DNA from: Streptacidiphilus jeojiense | GTDB taxonomy: Bacteria; Actinomycetota; Actinomycetes; Streptomycetales; Streptomycetaceae | DNA: 64,000 bases | Assembly: GCF_000719095.1 (NCBI RefSeq) | Contig: NZ_JOEH01000002.1 | Location: 186,001 to 250,000 of the forward strand | Direction: 5' to 3' | Shown here: positions 50,710-58,894 of the stretch, piece after piece | Position numbering within the stretch: the stretch's first letter is position 1 | How the letters are laid out: every line of letters begins with the position of its first letter | Program-made: the position numbers and the translations under genes | The notes under the pieces: model-generated | Databases searched by the model: none | What the model was told of the DNA's origin: nothing | Seen by the model: only the letters and a program-made list of their open reading frames with translations

Positions 50710-51126
50710 ATGTCCGCTGCTGCGTCCCCGGTCGGCGAGGACCGCTACTGGACCACCGCCCGGGTGGTGATCGCACTGCTGCTGGGCGCCCTGGCGGTGG
50801 CCGGGCTGAGCTACGCCGGCACCCATCTGAACGCCGACCGGACCACGCCGGCGGCCGACGGGGCCATGGCCGTCCCCGGGCGGGGCGACTGCGTGACCGC
50901 CCAGGTGGTCCCGGCGACCGTCGGCGGTGCGCGGCAGGTCGACTGCTGGTCCGGTCAGGCCCGCTACACGGTCGTGCAGACGTTTCCGGCCAGTACCGAC
51001 CCGAACGCCTGCGCCGATGTGCCCGGCAGCGAGTTCGCACTGCTGCAGCGCACCAGCGCGACCGGCCCGGTCAATGTGCTCTGCGTGGAACCCCTGCATG
51101 TGGTGCCACGTTGGGAGGGCGAGTGA
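50710..51126 (+). CDS. Membrane-anchored protein with a septum-formation-like (LppU) domain
   Basis: A 138-residue protein. The N-terminal helix VVIALLLGALAVAGLSYAG anchors it, and the rest is extracytoplasmic. The mature part resembles the LppU/septum-formation domain: GDCVTAQVVPATVGGARQVD, the CWSGQARYTVVQTFPASTD stretch and NVLCVEP, with three to four cysteines that could pair. The function of such proteins is unknown. I chose ATG 50710, which follows GGGGTGACCGCG; a GTG at 50692 is possible. It is followed 136 bases later by lnt. Confidence 0.7.
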   Translation: MSAAASPVGEDRYWTTARVVIALLLGALAVAGLSYAGTHLNADRTTPAADGAMAVPGRGDCVTAQVVPATVGGARQVDCWSGQARYTVVQTFPASTDPNACADVPGSEFALLQRTSATGPVNVLCVEPLHVVPRWEGE

Positions 51127-51262
51127 GCAGGCCGGATAACAACTTGGGTAGGTAAGAGGCGCCACGGGTCGCCCTGGGCGCCGACGGCCCGTTTTCACGC
51201 TGTACCGTCGTCGCACGCCGTGTGTTCCGACGCACGGCGCGAAACCGTAACTCCGAGCGTGA

Positions 51263-52945
51263 GTGAGTGTGGCGCCCGTGGCCCAAGCAGTCGACCCCGG
51301 AGGCGCTGTCGCCGTCCCGGACCGGCCCGAGGCCGCCGAGGGCGCCGACGCGGCTGCTCCGTCCCGGCTCCGCCGCCGGCTGGCGGTCGTCCGCGCCGGG
51401 CTGCCGCGCACCGGGCTGGCCGTGCTGTGCGGCGTGCTGCTGGCGCTGTCCTTCCCGCCGTACGGACTGTGGCCGCTGTCGCTGCTCGCGGTGGCCGGGC
51501 TGGCCCTGCTGACGCACCGGCGGACCGCACGGCAGGCCGCCTGGACCGGGTTCGCCTTCGGCGCGCCCTTCCTGATCTGGCTGCTGTTCTGGCTCAATGT
51601 CATCGGCCCGGACGCCTGGCTGCTGCTGGCCCTGTTCGAGTCGCTGTTCCTCGCGGCGATGGCCGCGGGCCAGGCGGTCACCTCCCGGCTGCCGGGCTGG
51701 CCGCTGTGGACCGCCTGCCTGTGGGTGACCCAGGAGTGGGCCAGGGACCGGGTGCCGCTGGGCGGTTTCCCCTGGGGACGGCTGGCCTTCGCCAACACTT
51801 CCTCCCCGTACACCCCGCTCGCCGCCATCGGCGGGGCGCCGCTGGTGACCTTCGCGGTGGCGCTCAGCGGGGCGCTGCTGGCCGCCGCGGTGCTCGCGGT
51901 GGCCCGGCGCGGCTCCGACGGCCGCTGGCGGCTGCGGGCCCTGGCCGCGGTGGCGCTGGGCGCGGCCGCCGGAGTGGTCGGCTACGCGGTGCCGATCCCG
52001 ACCGCGGGGACCACCGCCGGGGGGCCGGCCAGCGCCGAGATCGCGGTGATCCAGGGCAATGTCCCGCATGCCGGGATGGACTTCCTGGGCCGTCCGATGC
52101 AGGTGCTGCAGAACCACGTCCAGGCCACCCTGGCGCTGGCGCAGCAGGTGGCGGAGGGCAAGAAGGCCAAGCCGCAGCTGGTGATCTGGCCGGAGAACTC
52201 CTCCGACGTCAACCCCTACACCACCCCCGAGGCCTACGCCGCCATCCAGCAGGCGGTCGACGCCATCGGGGTCCCGATCCTGGTCGGCGCCCTGGTGGAC
52301 GGTCCGGACGCGCAGCATGTGCAGAACGAGGGCATCGTCTGGGCGCCGTCCACCGCGGCCGTGCCGGGGCCCGGTGCGCACTACACCAAGCAGCACCCGG
52401 TGCCCTTCGGCGAGTACGTGCCGTTCCGCTCGGTGCTGTCGAAGTACATCACCCGGCTGCAGCGGGTCGCCCGCGACTTCGCCAAGGGCACCAGCACCGG
52501 AATCCTCCAGGTCGGCCCCGCCAGGATCGGCGACGTCATCTGCTTCGAAGTGGCCTACGACGGCATCGTCGACGACGCGGTCAGCAAGGGCGGCCGGGTC
52601 CTGGTGGTGCAGACGAACAACGCCACCTACGAGCACACCGACCAGCCCGACCAGCAGTTCGCCATGTCGCGGCTGCGGGCCGTCGAGCACGGCCGGGCCG
52701 TGGTGATCGCCGCCACCAGCGGGATCAGCGCGGTGATCGAACCGGACGGCAGCGTCGAGCAGCGGAGCGAGCTGGCGACCGCGGCCGAACTGGAGGCGGA
52801 CGTGCCCCTCCGGGACACCCTCACCGTGGCGGACCGTGTCGGTGCGGCACCGGAATGGGTTCTCTCCATAGCGGGACTGCTCGCGGTCGGCGCCGCGGTC
52901 GGCATCTCCACCGCGCGCCGGCGCCGCAGTACCCGCACCGACTGA
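51263..52945 (+). CDS. lnt: Apolipoprotein N-acyltransferase
   Basis: A 560-residue integral membrane enzyme that adds a third acyl chain to lipoproteins. About seven to eight N-terminal helices (GLAVLCGVLLALSFPPYGLW through VALSGALLAAAVLAVA) precede the nitrilase-fold catalytic domain (from about residue 258). The catalytic triad reads E311 (LVIWPENSSD), K376 (HYTKQHPVPFGEYVP) and C427 (GDVICFEVAYDG). The final helix is WVLSIAGLLAVGAAVG. GTG 51263 lacks a strong ribosome-binding site. It is 42 bases before ppm1, matching mycobacterial Ppm1, where the two functions are fused. Confidence 0.93.
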   Translation: MSVAPVAQAVDPGGAVAVPDRPEAAEGADAAAPSRLRRRLAVVRAGLPRTGLAVLCGVLLALSFPPYGLWPLSLLAVAGLALLTHRRTARQAAWTGFAFGAPFLIWLLFWLNVIGPDAWLLLALFESLFLAAMAAGQAVTSRLPGWPLWTACLWVTQEWARDRVPLGGFPWGRLAFANTSSPYTPLAAIGGAPLVTFAVALSGALLAAAVLAVARRGSDGRWRLRALAAVALGAAAGVVGYAVPIPTAGTTAGGPASAEIAVIQGNVPHAGMDFLGRPMQVLQNHVQATLALAQQVAEGKKAKPQLVIWPENSSDVNPYTTPEAYAAIQQAVDAIGVPILVGALVDGPDAQHVQNEGIVWAPSTAAVPGPGAHYTKQHPVPFGEYVPFRSVLSKYITRLQRVARDFAKGTSTGILQVGPARIGDVICFEVAYDGIVDDAVSKGGRVLVVQTNNATYEHTDQPDQQFAMSRLRAVEHGRAVVIAATSGISAVIEPDGSVEQRSELATAAELEADVPLRDTLTVADRVGAAPEWVLSIAGLLAVGAAVGISTARRRRSTRTD

Positions 52946-52987
52946 CGAACACCGAACCAATGACGCTGCTGACAAAGGGGCCGGTCC

Positions 52988-53773
52988 GTGACGGACAGCA
53001 CCACTGAGGTCCACCCGACCTTCGGTGACCTGGGCAAGATCCTGGTGATCATCCCGACGTACAACGAGATCGAGAACATCGGGCGGATCACCTCCCGGGT
53101 GCGCGCCGCCGTGCCCGAGGCGCACATCCTGGTGGCCGACGACAACAGCCCGGACGGGACCGGCCGGGCCGCCGACGAGCTGGCCGGCTCGGACCCCAAC
53201 CTCCAGGTGCTGCACCGCAAGGGCAAGGAGGGCCTGGGCGCCGCCTACCTGGCCGGCTTCCGCTGGGGCATCGACAACGGCTACGACGTCCTGGTCGAGA
53301 TGGACGCCGACGGCTCGCACCAGCCGGAGCAGCTGCCGCGGCTGCTGACCGCGCTGCGCGGCGCCGACCTGGTGCTGGGCTCGCGCTGGGTCACCGGCGG
53401 CGAGGTGGTCAACTGGCCGAAGAGCCGCGAGTTCCTCTCCCGCGGCGGCAGCCTCTACTCGCGGCTGATGCTGCGGGTGCCGATCCGCGACGTCACCGGC
53501 GGCTACCGGGCCTTCCGCAAGCAGACCCTGCTGGGCCTGGGCATGAGCGAGGTCGCCTCCCAGGGCTACTGCTTCCAGGTCGACCTGGCCTGGCGCGCGG
53601 TCCGCGCCGGCTTCAAGGTCACCGAGGTGCCGATCACCTTCGTCGAGCGCGAGTTCGGCGCCAGCAAGATGAGCAACAAGATCGTGGTGGAGGCGCTGGG
53701 CCGGGTCACCTCCTGGGGCGTCAACAGCAGGCTGGGGCGGATCCCGGCCCCCACCCCCGACCGGGAGGCGTAG
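52988..53773 (+). CDS. ppm1: Polyprenol-phosphate mannosyltransferase
   Basis: A 261-residue GT2 enzyme that transfers mannose from GDP-mannose to polyprenyl phosphate, which feeds protein O-mannosylation and lipoglycans. Motifs: ILVIIPTYNEIENIGRITSR, the DDNSPDGT nucleotide segment, the metal-binding motif VEMDADGSHQPEQLPRLL (the DxD type) and GSRWVTGGEVVNWPKSREFL. A cytosolic DPM1-type end (EVPITFVEREFGASKMSNKI) has no membrane tail. GTG 52988 follows AAGGGGCCGGTCC. In mycobacteria this domain is fused to the Lnt-like domain; here they are separate neighbours. Confidence 0.93.
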   Translation: MTDSTTEVHPTFGDLGKILVIIPTYNEIENIGRITSRVRAAVPEAHILVADDNSPDGTGRAADELAGSDPNLQVLHRKGKEGLGAAYLAGFRWGIDNGYDVLVEMDADGSHQPEQLPRLLTALRGADLVLGSRWVTGGEVVNWPKSREFLSRGGSLYSRLMLRVPIRDVTGGYRAFRKQTLLGLGMSEVASQGYCFQVDLAWRAVRAGFKVTEVPITFVEREFGASKMSNKIVVEALGRVTSWGVNSRLGRIPAPTPDREA

Positions 53774-53876
53774 CTCCGGGTGCGGCGCGGCGCGGGCGGG
53801 CGGCGCGGCGCTGCGGCGGAACGAGCGTCCGGGCCCGTACGTTGACCAGGGTGTATCAGCATGCGAGCCCGAAGGA

Positions 53877-54476
53877 ATGGACAGCGCCGTGAGCCAGGTA
53901 GGACCCGACCCCGGGATCGTCCGTCCCCGCCCGCGCGGGCTGCGCCGGTACCTGCCGCTGGCGGTCGCGGCCTGGGTGGTGCTGGAGATCTGGCTGCTGA
54001 TCCTGCTGGCCGGGGTGATCGGCGGGTTCGGGGTGCTCTGCTACCTGGTGGTCTCGGCGCTGCTGGGCGGCTGGGTGATCAAGCGGGCCGGCCTGAAGGC
54101 GCTCCGGGCCACCACGGCGGGGCTGCGGGGCGGGGTGTACCCGGCCGAGGGCGGGGACCCGATCGCCAAGGAGACCCGCACCGCGGTCACCATCGCCGGC
54201 GGGCTGCTGCTGGTGCTCCCGGGGATCCTCTCCGAGCTGCTGGCCCTCGGCTGTCTCTTCCCGCCCACCGCGGGCGTGCTGCGCAGGCTGCCGGAACGGT
54301 GGCTGCGGCGGCCCGGGACTCCGCTGGGGGACGCCTTCCGGCTCCAGGGGCAGCTGCGGATCCACCGGCCTGACGGCAAGGTGGTGCAGGGCGAGGTGGT
54401 GGATCCGGCCGAGGATCCGCTGCGCAAGCGGGACGACCCTTACGGGTACGGCGGGTCCAGGGATCAGCTGCACTAG
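53877..54476 (+). CDS. fxsA: FxsA family membrane protein
   Basis: A 199-residue membrane protein. The FxsA core: YLPLAVAAWVVLEIWLLILL, then GFGVLCYLVVSALLGGWVIK and AVTIAGGLLLVLPGILSELL ending in LFPPTAGVLRRLPERW. FxsA suppresses phage exclusion by the F plasmid in E. coli; its actinobacterial role is unknown. A charged tail (HRPDGKVVQGEVVDPAEDP) follows. AAGGA lies immediately upstream of the ATG. It precedes rbpA in the convergent direction, with a strong hairpin between them. Confidence 0.88.
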   Translation: MDSAVSQVGPDPGIVRPRPRGLRRYLPLAVAAWVVLEIWLLILLAGVIGGFGVLCYLVVSALLGGWVIKRAGLKALRATTAGLRGGVYPAEGGDPIAKETRTAVTIAGGLLLVLPGILSELLALGCLFPPTAGVLRRLPERWLRRPGTPLGDAFRLQGQLRIHRPDGKVVQGEVVDPAEDPLRKRDDPYGYGGSRDQLH

Positions 54477-54516
54477 GGTGCTGACGGGTTTTCAGGTGCG
54501 GGCCGTAGCCGGCGTG

Positions 54517-54538
54517 TCGCGCAGTTCCCCGCGCCCCT
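54517..54538. repeat. Dispersed hairpin element, half copy C
   Basis: Twenty-two bases identical to the left arm of copies A and B (core GCGCAGTTCCCCGCGCCCCT, 54519-54538). The right arm is absent; instead GCAACT...AGTTGC (54547-54573) echoes the nested hairpin of copy B. Confidence 0.75.
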
Positions 54539-54585
54539 AGGGTGCCGCAACTTGCCCGCAGCGGTTCAGTTGCAGGCCCCGGACA

Positions 54586-54644
54586 CACGGCAGGGCCCGG
54601 GACGCAGCACCTGGTGGTGGCGCTGCGACCCGGGCCCTGCCGTG
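54586..54644. terminator. Very strong bidirectional terminator hairpin
   Basis: Arms 54586-54608 and 54622-54644 pair over 23 bases with one mismatch, around a 13-base loop. The core is CACGGCAGGGCCCGGG. It lies between fxsA and rbpA stops and can serve both strands. Confidence 0.85.
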
Positions 54645-54658
54645 CCGCCCCGGACGGG

Positions 54659-55033
54659 TCAGGCGGACTTGCGGTTGTCGCGGGGGTGGACGGCGATGTT
54701 CATACCGCCGGACCGCAGGACTGCGAGCCGTTCGGCGAGCACCTCCTCCAGTTCCTCACGGGTACGCCGCTCCATCAGCATGTCCCAGTGCGTACGGGCG
54801 GGCTTGGCCTTCTTTTCCTCTGGTTCGTCGCCGTCGAGCAGTAGTGCCTCGCTGCCGCAGAAGCGGCACTCCCACACGGTCGGGATCTCGGCCTCTACGG
54901 AGAACGGGACCTCGAAGCGGTGCCCGTTCGTACATGCGTACTCGACGGTCTGGCGCGGGGCCAGGTCGATGCCGCGGTCGGTCTCGTAGCTGGTGGCCCC
55001 GAGTCGCGTGCCGCGGAGAGCTCGCTCACTCAT
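54659..55033 (-). CDS. rbpA: RNA polymerase-binding protein RbpA
   Basis: A 124-residue actinobacterial transcription factor that binds the principal sigma and helps open-complex formation. It opens MSERALRGTRLGATSYETDR (the N-terminal tail), then the zinc-binding core with C34, H38, C56 and C59 in YACTNGHRF and VWECRFCGSEALLLDG, the basic linker EPEEKKAKPARTHWDMLMER, and the sigma-interaction helix REELEEVLAERLAVLRSGGM. All key zinc residues are in the same places as in S. coelicolor RbpA. A sigma-R type promoter lies upstream (55097-55122), so it should be induced by thiol-oxidative stress. Confidence 0.95.
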   Translation of the reverse strand: MSERALRGTRLGATSYETDRGIDLAPRQTVEYACTNGHRFEVPFSVEAEIPTVWECRFCGSEALLLDGDEPEEKKAKPARTHWDMLMERRTREELEEVLAERLAVLRSGGMNIAVHPRDNRKSA

Positions 55034-55096
55034 GAATCGTGCCTCCCGGGCTTATGGCCCACAGGACTGGATGTCGCTGTCTTCGTCGGTTGGTGC

Positions 55097-55122
55097 AACG
55101 TGCGGCAACCGTCGAAGATTCC
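55097..55122 (-). promoter_or_regulatory. Sigma-R-type promoter of rbpA (GGAAT-N18-GTT)
   Basis: Read on the minus strand, GGAAT (complement of 55118-55122) and GTT (complement of 55097-55099) are separated by exactly 18 bases, matching the GGAAT-N18/19-GTT sigma-R consensus. It lies 64 bases before the rbpA start. The known S. coelicolor rbpA promoter is of this type. Confidence 0.8.
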
Positions 55123-55265
55123 CGTTCGGGAGATACGTCTTCCGTCGTGCCGCCCCTGTTTGTACCCACACCTGCCCGAATTGTCACATCTCAACGTGAA
55201 TATCACCCTCAGTTGCCGACTTTTTGCGTGCCGTCACGGTGCCGGTGTGGATTTCCCGGCGTACA

Positions 55266-56105
55266 CTACCGGCCGCCGCCGACCTGGACCGGGCCGGGCT
55301 GCCCGGGCCAGGCACCGCGCTCGATCAGTACGTCGCGCAGGACGTCGACCCGGTCCGCCATGATCCCGTCCACGCCGAGGTCCAGCAGTTCGTGCATCTC
55401 CTCGGCCCGGTCGACGGTCCAGACGTGGACCTGGAGGCCCAGTCCGCGGGCCGCGCGCAGGAAGGGGCGGTCGACCACCGGCACCCCGGAGGCCGGCCAG
55501 CGCACCGGGACCTGGACGCAGACCGTCTGCCTGCGGGCGGCGGCCCCGAGCAGCCGGTCCACCGGGACCGGGCCGCTGAGCGAGCGCAGTCGCAGGCCCA
55601 GCACGCCGCGCGGGGAGAGCGCCACGGCCAGCCGGGGTCCGGCGGCGGCGCGGACCGCGGCGAGCCGGCCGTCGGAGAAGGAGCCGACGCAGACCCGGTC
55701 CCAGGCGGCGGTCCTGCGGATGGTGTCGGCCAGCGGCCGGACCGCGCCGGGCGCCTTGACGTCGATGCTGAAGCGGGCCTCGGGGAAGGCGGCGAGGAGT
55801 TCGTCCAGGCGCGGGATCGGCTCGCGCCCGGCGATGCGCGCGGCCGAGACGGTGCGCCAGGGCAGCGCGGCGACGGCGCCGGAGCTGTCGGTGACCCGGT
55901 CCAGGCGGCTGTCGTGGAAGGCGACCAGGACGCCGTCGGCGGTGGCGTGGACGTCGGTCTCCAGATAGCGGTAGCCGAGTGCGACCGCGCGGGCGAAGGC
56001 CGCCATGGAGTTCTCCGGACCGCCCAGAGCGCCGCCCCGGTGCGCAAAGGCGAGCGGTCCCGGATGGTCCAGGAAGGGGTGGCGCGGCAGACGGCGGCTG
56101 GTCAC
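55266..56105 (-). CDS. Glycerophosphodiester phosphodiesterase
   Basis: A 279-residue GDPD-fold phosphodiesterase that releases glycerol-3-phosphate from phospholipid head groups. The first catalytic histidine and metal ligands are in LAFAHRGGALGGPENSM (H22, R23, E32) and YLETDVHATADGVLVAFHDS (E49, D51, catalytic His in FHD). The closing block is GVDGIMADRVDVLRDVL. No signal peptide is seen, so it is cytoplasmic. GTG 56105 is the start. It lies upstream of rbpA on the same strand, 232 bases away, and the rbpA promoter separates them. Confidence 0.9.
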   Translation of the reverse strand: MTSRRLPRHPFLDHPGPLAFAHRGGALGGPENSMAAFARAVALGYRYLETDVHATADGVLVAFHDSRLDRVTDSSGAVAALPWRTVSAARIAGREPIPRLDELLAAFPEARFSIDVKAPGAVRPLADTIRRTAAWDRVCVGSFSDGRLAAVRAAAGPRLAVALSPRGVLGLRLRSLSGPVPVDRLLGAAARRQTVCVQVPVRWPASGVPVVDRPFLRAARGLGLQVHVWTVDRAEEMHELLDLGVDGIMADRVDVLRDVLIERGAWPGQPGPVQVGGGR

Positions 56106-56243
56106 GGGCGCTCCATCGGTCCGGGGTGAAGCTGCCAGAAGTATGCAGCCTGGAGCACGTGTAAGGGGACCGGTGACGGATCCTCAGCCGACGTTCATTC
56201 TCTTCAAGGCTGGTTGTCAGTCCCTGCTGCGAGACTCTGTGCC

Positions 56244-56534
56244 ATGTCGGCGAGCAGGTTCCCGCAGGAACTCCTCCGTGCCCAGCGTCAGGTCTGGGCC
56301 AGCGAGGCGGCTTCGCGTGCCTTCGTGCTGGCGGGGCCGGACAGCCCGGTGGCGCAGTGGCCGCTGCCGCGGCAGGAGGAGTACCGCCGCCTGCGCGCGG
56401 CGCACGAGCAGGCGCTGCGCGCCGTCCGCGAGCATCCGCTGATGGTCGACGCGATCGAGGACCACCACTGGGCGGCGACGATACAGGCGCTCTCCGCTGC
56501 GGCGCGGGCCGAGGAGCGGATGGCGGCGGCCTGA
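56244..56534 (+). CDS. Small conserved hypothetical protein
   Basis: A 96-residue helical protein I do not recognise. It starts MSASRFPQELLRAQRQVW, has a short region AGPDSPVAQWPLPRQEEYRR, then LRAAHEQALRAVREHPLMVD with AIEDHHWAATIQALSAAARA. Charge and helix content suggest a small soluble helical bundle. The start ATG 56244 is preceded by GAGACT seven bases upstream and has no ribosome-binding site. It lies opposite and next to sffA, 60 bases away. No function is proposed. Confidence 0.6.
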   Translation: MSASRFPQELLRAQRQVWASEAASRAFVLAGPDSPVAQWPLPRQEEYRRLRAAHEQALRAVREHPLMVDAIEDHHWAATIQALSAAARAEERMAAA

Positions 56535-56594
56535 ACGCCGCGGGCCCCGGCGTGGCCGGGGCCCGAAGGGTGAGCAGCAGTCTGTGAGCAGCAG

Positions 56595-58241
56595 TCAGAG
56601 CAGCGGCAGGGCCGTGGTGATGGGCTGGGTGATCTCGCCGGTGCGCTCCTCGGGGCTCTCCGCGGCGGGTGCCGGGCGGTCCTGGTCCAGCGAGGCCGGG
56701 ATCGGCGGCGGCGTGCTGTCGAGGGGCGTCTTGGCCAGCACCGGCGCCGCCGCGGCCTCGGTGCGGCTGTCGGCGTGCGGCAGCAGGGCGATCACCGCGT
56801 CGCGCTGGTCGGCCGGGGTCTCCTCGTCCAGCGGGTCCGGCGCGGCCGGGACCTGGATCCGTACCGGCGGATTGGTGCCGAGCCTGGCGTAGCCGCGTCC
56901 GGCCGGGGTGTGGCTGGAGGGGGTGATGTCCAGCGGGACGCCGAGGGCCTCCGGGGCGAGGTCGGGGTCGAGCGCGCCCAGCACCACCCGGGCGCGGGTG
57001 GCCGACCGCACCGTCGGCTTGATCCGGTCCAGCGCCTCCAGGCGGTCCGCGACCACCACGGTGACGTGGGCGGTGCGGCCGTGGCGCAGCGGGAACTCCA
57101 GCAGGTCCTGCGGGTCCGGGCGGTTCTCGGCCTGGGCCAGCTCGCTCAGCTCGGCCGGGTGGTCCAGCAGCAGCCACAGCGGCCGGACGGTGTCGGCGGG
57201 CGGCGCCTCGCCGGTGCGCTTGGCCAGGTTGTGGGCGTCCAGCCGGCGCTGGGTCTCGTGCACGGCCCACTCCAGGGCGGCCAGCGCGCCGTGCAGACTG
57301 GTCTCCACGGTGTGCACGCCGGGGCGTCCCACCAGGCAGGCGTGCTCGCCGGTGCCGGCGCCGTCGATGACCACGATGTCGCCGTGCGGCAGCGCCTGCA
57401 GGGCCAGCGAGCGCAGCAGGGTGGAGGTGCCGTGGCCGTGGGTGCCCAGCGCCAGCAGGTGCGGCTCGCTGGAGCGGGGGCCGGTGCGCCAGAGCACCGG
57501 GGGCTGGTGCGCGGTGCCTGAGCCCTGGCGCACCGGGATCATCCGGTTGGTGCTGGTGGTGTCGGTGAACCCGAGCACGATCTCGCCGTTGGCGGTGACG
57601 TAGGGCTGCGCGGTGATGTCGGTGGGCAGCGGGGCCAGGGCGGCGACCTGGAGGTGGTTGGTCTCCTCGTCCCAGGTGAAGCGGTACTCGCGGCTGCGGC
57701 CGGCCTTGCTGTGAACCACGTGTTCGATCCGGGCCCTGGCGTGCGGCTCGGTGTCGGTGAAGTAGGCGGGGTAGCGCAGGTCCAGTGCGGCCAGCCGGCC
57801 CTCGCCGTCGAACTCCCAGGAGTTGAAGGCGGCCTTGAAGTCCCCGCCGTGGCTGTACATCGGGCTGGGGTCGGACTCGTGCACCAGGTAGGGGGTGAGC
57901 GCGGTGTAGATGGCGCCCAGCTTCAGCTGGCTGGTGTCCGGAGCCGGCTCGGGGGCCGGGGAACGGTCGCGGCCCGCCCAGGCCGCGCTGCCCATCAGGG
58001 TCAGCAGGGCCAGCAGCGGGCCGTAGGGGAGCAGGGCGACGGCGGCGAGGACGGCGATGGCGAGCAGCACGGCCGGACCGCGGCGGTCCTTGGGCAGATT
58101 GCCCCACCAGTTCCTGGTCCAGCGCCCGTGTGCGCGCAGGCCGCGGCCGATGGTGATCAGCGGACCGAACATGTCGGCGGCGTGGTCGCCGGCGGTGCGT
58201 GCGAACTCGCGCCCCCGGGTGAGGTGGTCGTTCAGGGTCAT
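56595..58241 (-). CDS. sffA: SpoIIIE/FtsK-like protein SffA
   Basis: A 548-residue membrane-linked protein. Residues 55-88 are hydrophobic (AVLLAIAVLAAVALLPYGPL then LALLTLMGSAAWAG), residues 105-250 form a middle domain and the remainder is a FtsK/SpoIIIE-like ATPase fold. The expected Walker A is degenerate: ALGTHGHGTSTLLRS (266-274 is GTHGHGTST, where the lysine is replaced by Thr). The Walker B-like GDIVVIDGAG follows. In S. coelicolor SffA is targeted to sporulation septa by SmeA and helps chromosome segregation. GGAGAGACACCG precedes ATG 58241. It follows smeA on the same strand. Confidence 0.88.
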   Translation of the reverse strand: MTLNDHLTRGREFARTAGDHAADMFGPLITIGRGLRAHGRWTRNWWGNLPKDRRGPAVLLAIAVLAAVALLPYGPLLALLTLMGSAAWAGRDRSPAPEPAPDTSQLKLGAIYTALTPYLVHESDPSPMYSHGGDFKAAFNSWEFDGEGRLAALDLRYPAYFTDTEPHARARIEHVVHSKAGRSREYRFTWDEETNHLQVAALAPLPTDITAQPYVTANGEIVLGFTDTTSTNRMIPVRQGSGTAHQPPVLWRTGPRSSEPHLLALGTHGHGTSTLLRSLALQALPHGDIVVIDGAGTGEHACLVGRPGVHTVETSLHGALAALEWAVHETQRRLDAHNLAKRTGEAPPADTVRPLWLLLDHPAELSELAQAENRPDPQDLLEFPLRHGRTAHVTVVVADRLEALDRIKPTVRSATRARVVLGALDPDLAPEALGVPLDITPSSHTPAGRGYARLGTNPPVRIQVPAAPDPLDEETPADQRDAVIALLPHADSRTEAAAAPVLAKTPLDSTPPPIPASLDQDRPAPAAESPEERTGEITQPITTALPLL

Positions 58242-58314
58242 CGGTGTCTCTCCGGCAAGGGGCAGGCAGGGGCGCGGTTCGGCGGCGGGGGAGTGGGGGC
58301 GGTCGGGGCCTCGG

Positions 58315-58509
58315 TCAGAACTTGATGCCGCCGAGCAGGCTGGCCAGACTCTGGCCGCCGGCCTTGATGCTCGGGGCGATGGCGGTCCCTGCCAGGTAGA
58401 AGCCGAACAACGCGCAGACCAGCGCATGCGAGATCTTCATGCCGTCCTTGCGGAAGAACAGGAAGGCGATGATGCCGAGCAGGACGACTCCGGAGATGGA
58501 GAGGATCAC
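58315..58509 (-). CDS. smeA: Small membrane protein SmeA (sporulation septum)
   Basis: A 64-residue protein with two hydrophobic helices (SGVVLLGIIAFLFFRK and ALVCALFGFYLAGTAIAP), a short link KDGMKISH and a C-terminal AGGQSLASLLGGIKF. In S. coelicolor smeA is a whi-dependent, sporulation-specific small membrane gene needed for normal spore septa and for localising SffA. GTG 58509 has GAGGAG seven bases upstream. The operon smeA-sffA is preserved here, with 73 bases between them. Size, topology, gene order and spacing agree with the known operon. Confidence 0.85.
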   Translation of the reverse strand: MILSISGVVLLGIIAFLFFRKDGMKISHALVCALFGFYLAGTAIAPSIKAGGQSLASLLGGIKF

Positions 58510-58894
58510 GGTGGGCTCCTCGAAGTGCGGGGACGGGTGTCGGGACGACGCCGTGGGATGGCGGGTGTCAGTCAGGATCCGATCACATTCAGCACCCTTA
58601 TGGTGACAAAAAGTAATAGATGATGGATAGGAGCAAATGGGTGGATTCTTCTCGAAGCCGCAACCAAACACCCCGCTGAGCTGCGCATTGGCCTTCCCGA
58701 GCTGATGCTGTCCGCCGCTCCGGCCCGGTTATGTGCGGCGCGCTGGATGTTCGCCCGTTCGGGTGTCGGCAGCCCGGAATCCGACCGCATCGTGGGACGC
58801 GGGGAGGGGCGTGCGGAGCGCCCGGACCCGGCAGAATGGCGTCGCTCGCACTGTCGTGCGTGCGGGTCCGGAGCGACGACCGAGGAGAAGCGGA
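58510..58894. other. 385-base intergenic region (smeA promoter area)
   Basis: No gene seen. On the minus strand it holds an unusually AT-rich block near 58600-58640 (with TCTATTACTTTTTGTC), likely the smeA promoter, and a GACAC (the WhiA-type motif) at 58565-58569. On the plus strand the ankyrin gene has GAGGAGAAGCGGA before its ATG. WhiA binding is not shown; the motif is too short to be decisive. Confidence 0.5.

Noticed and set aside
50232..51155. Long frames between 50.2 and 51.1 kb
   Set aside because: They have Pro/Arg/Ser-rich text with no recognisable domain, and the real membrane protein at 50710 lies in another frame.
55234..58107. A 957-residue minus-strand frame
   Set aside because: It overlaps sffA and the phosphodiesterase in the wrong frame, and contains Arg/Pro/Ala-rich text without domains.
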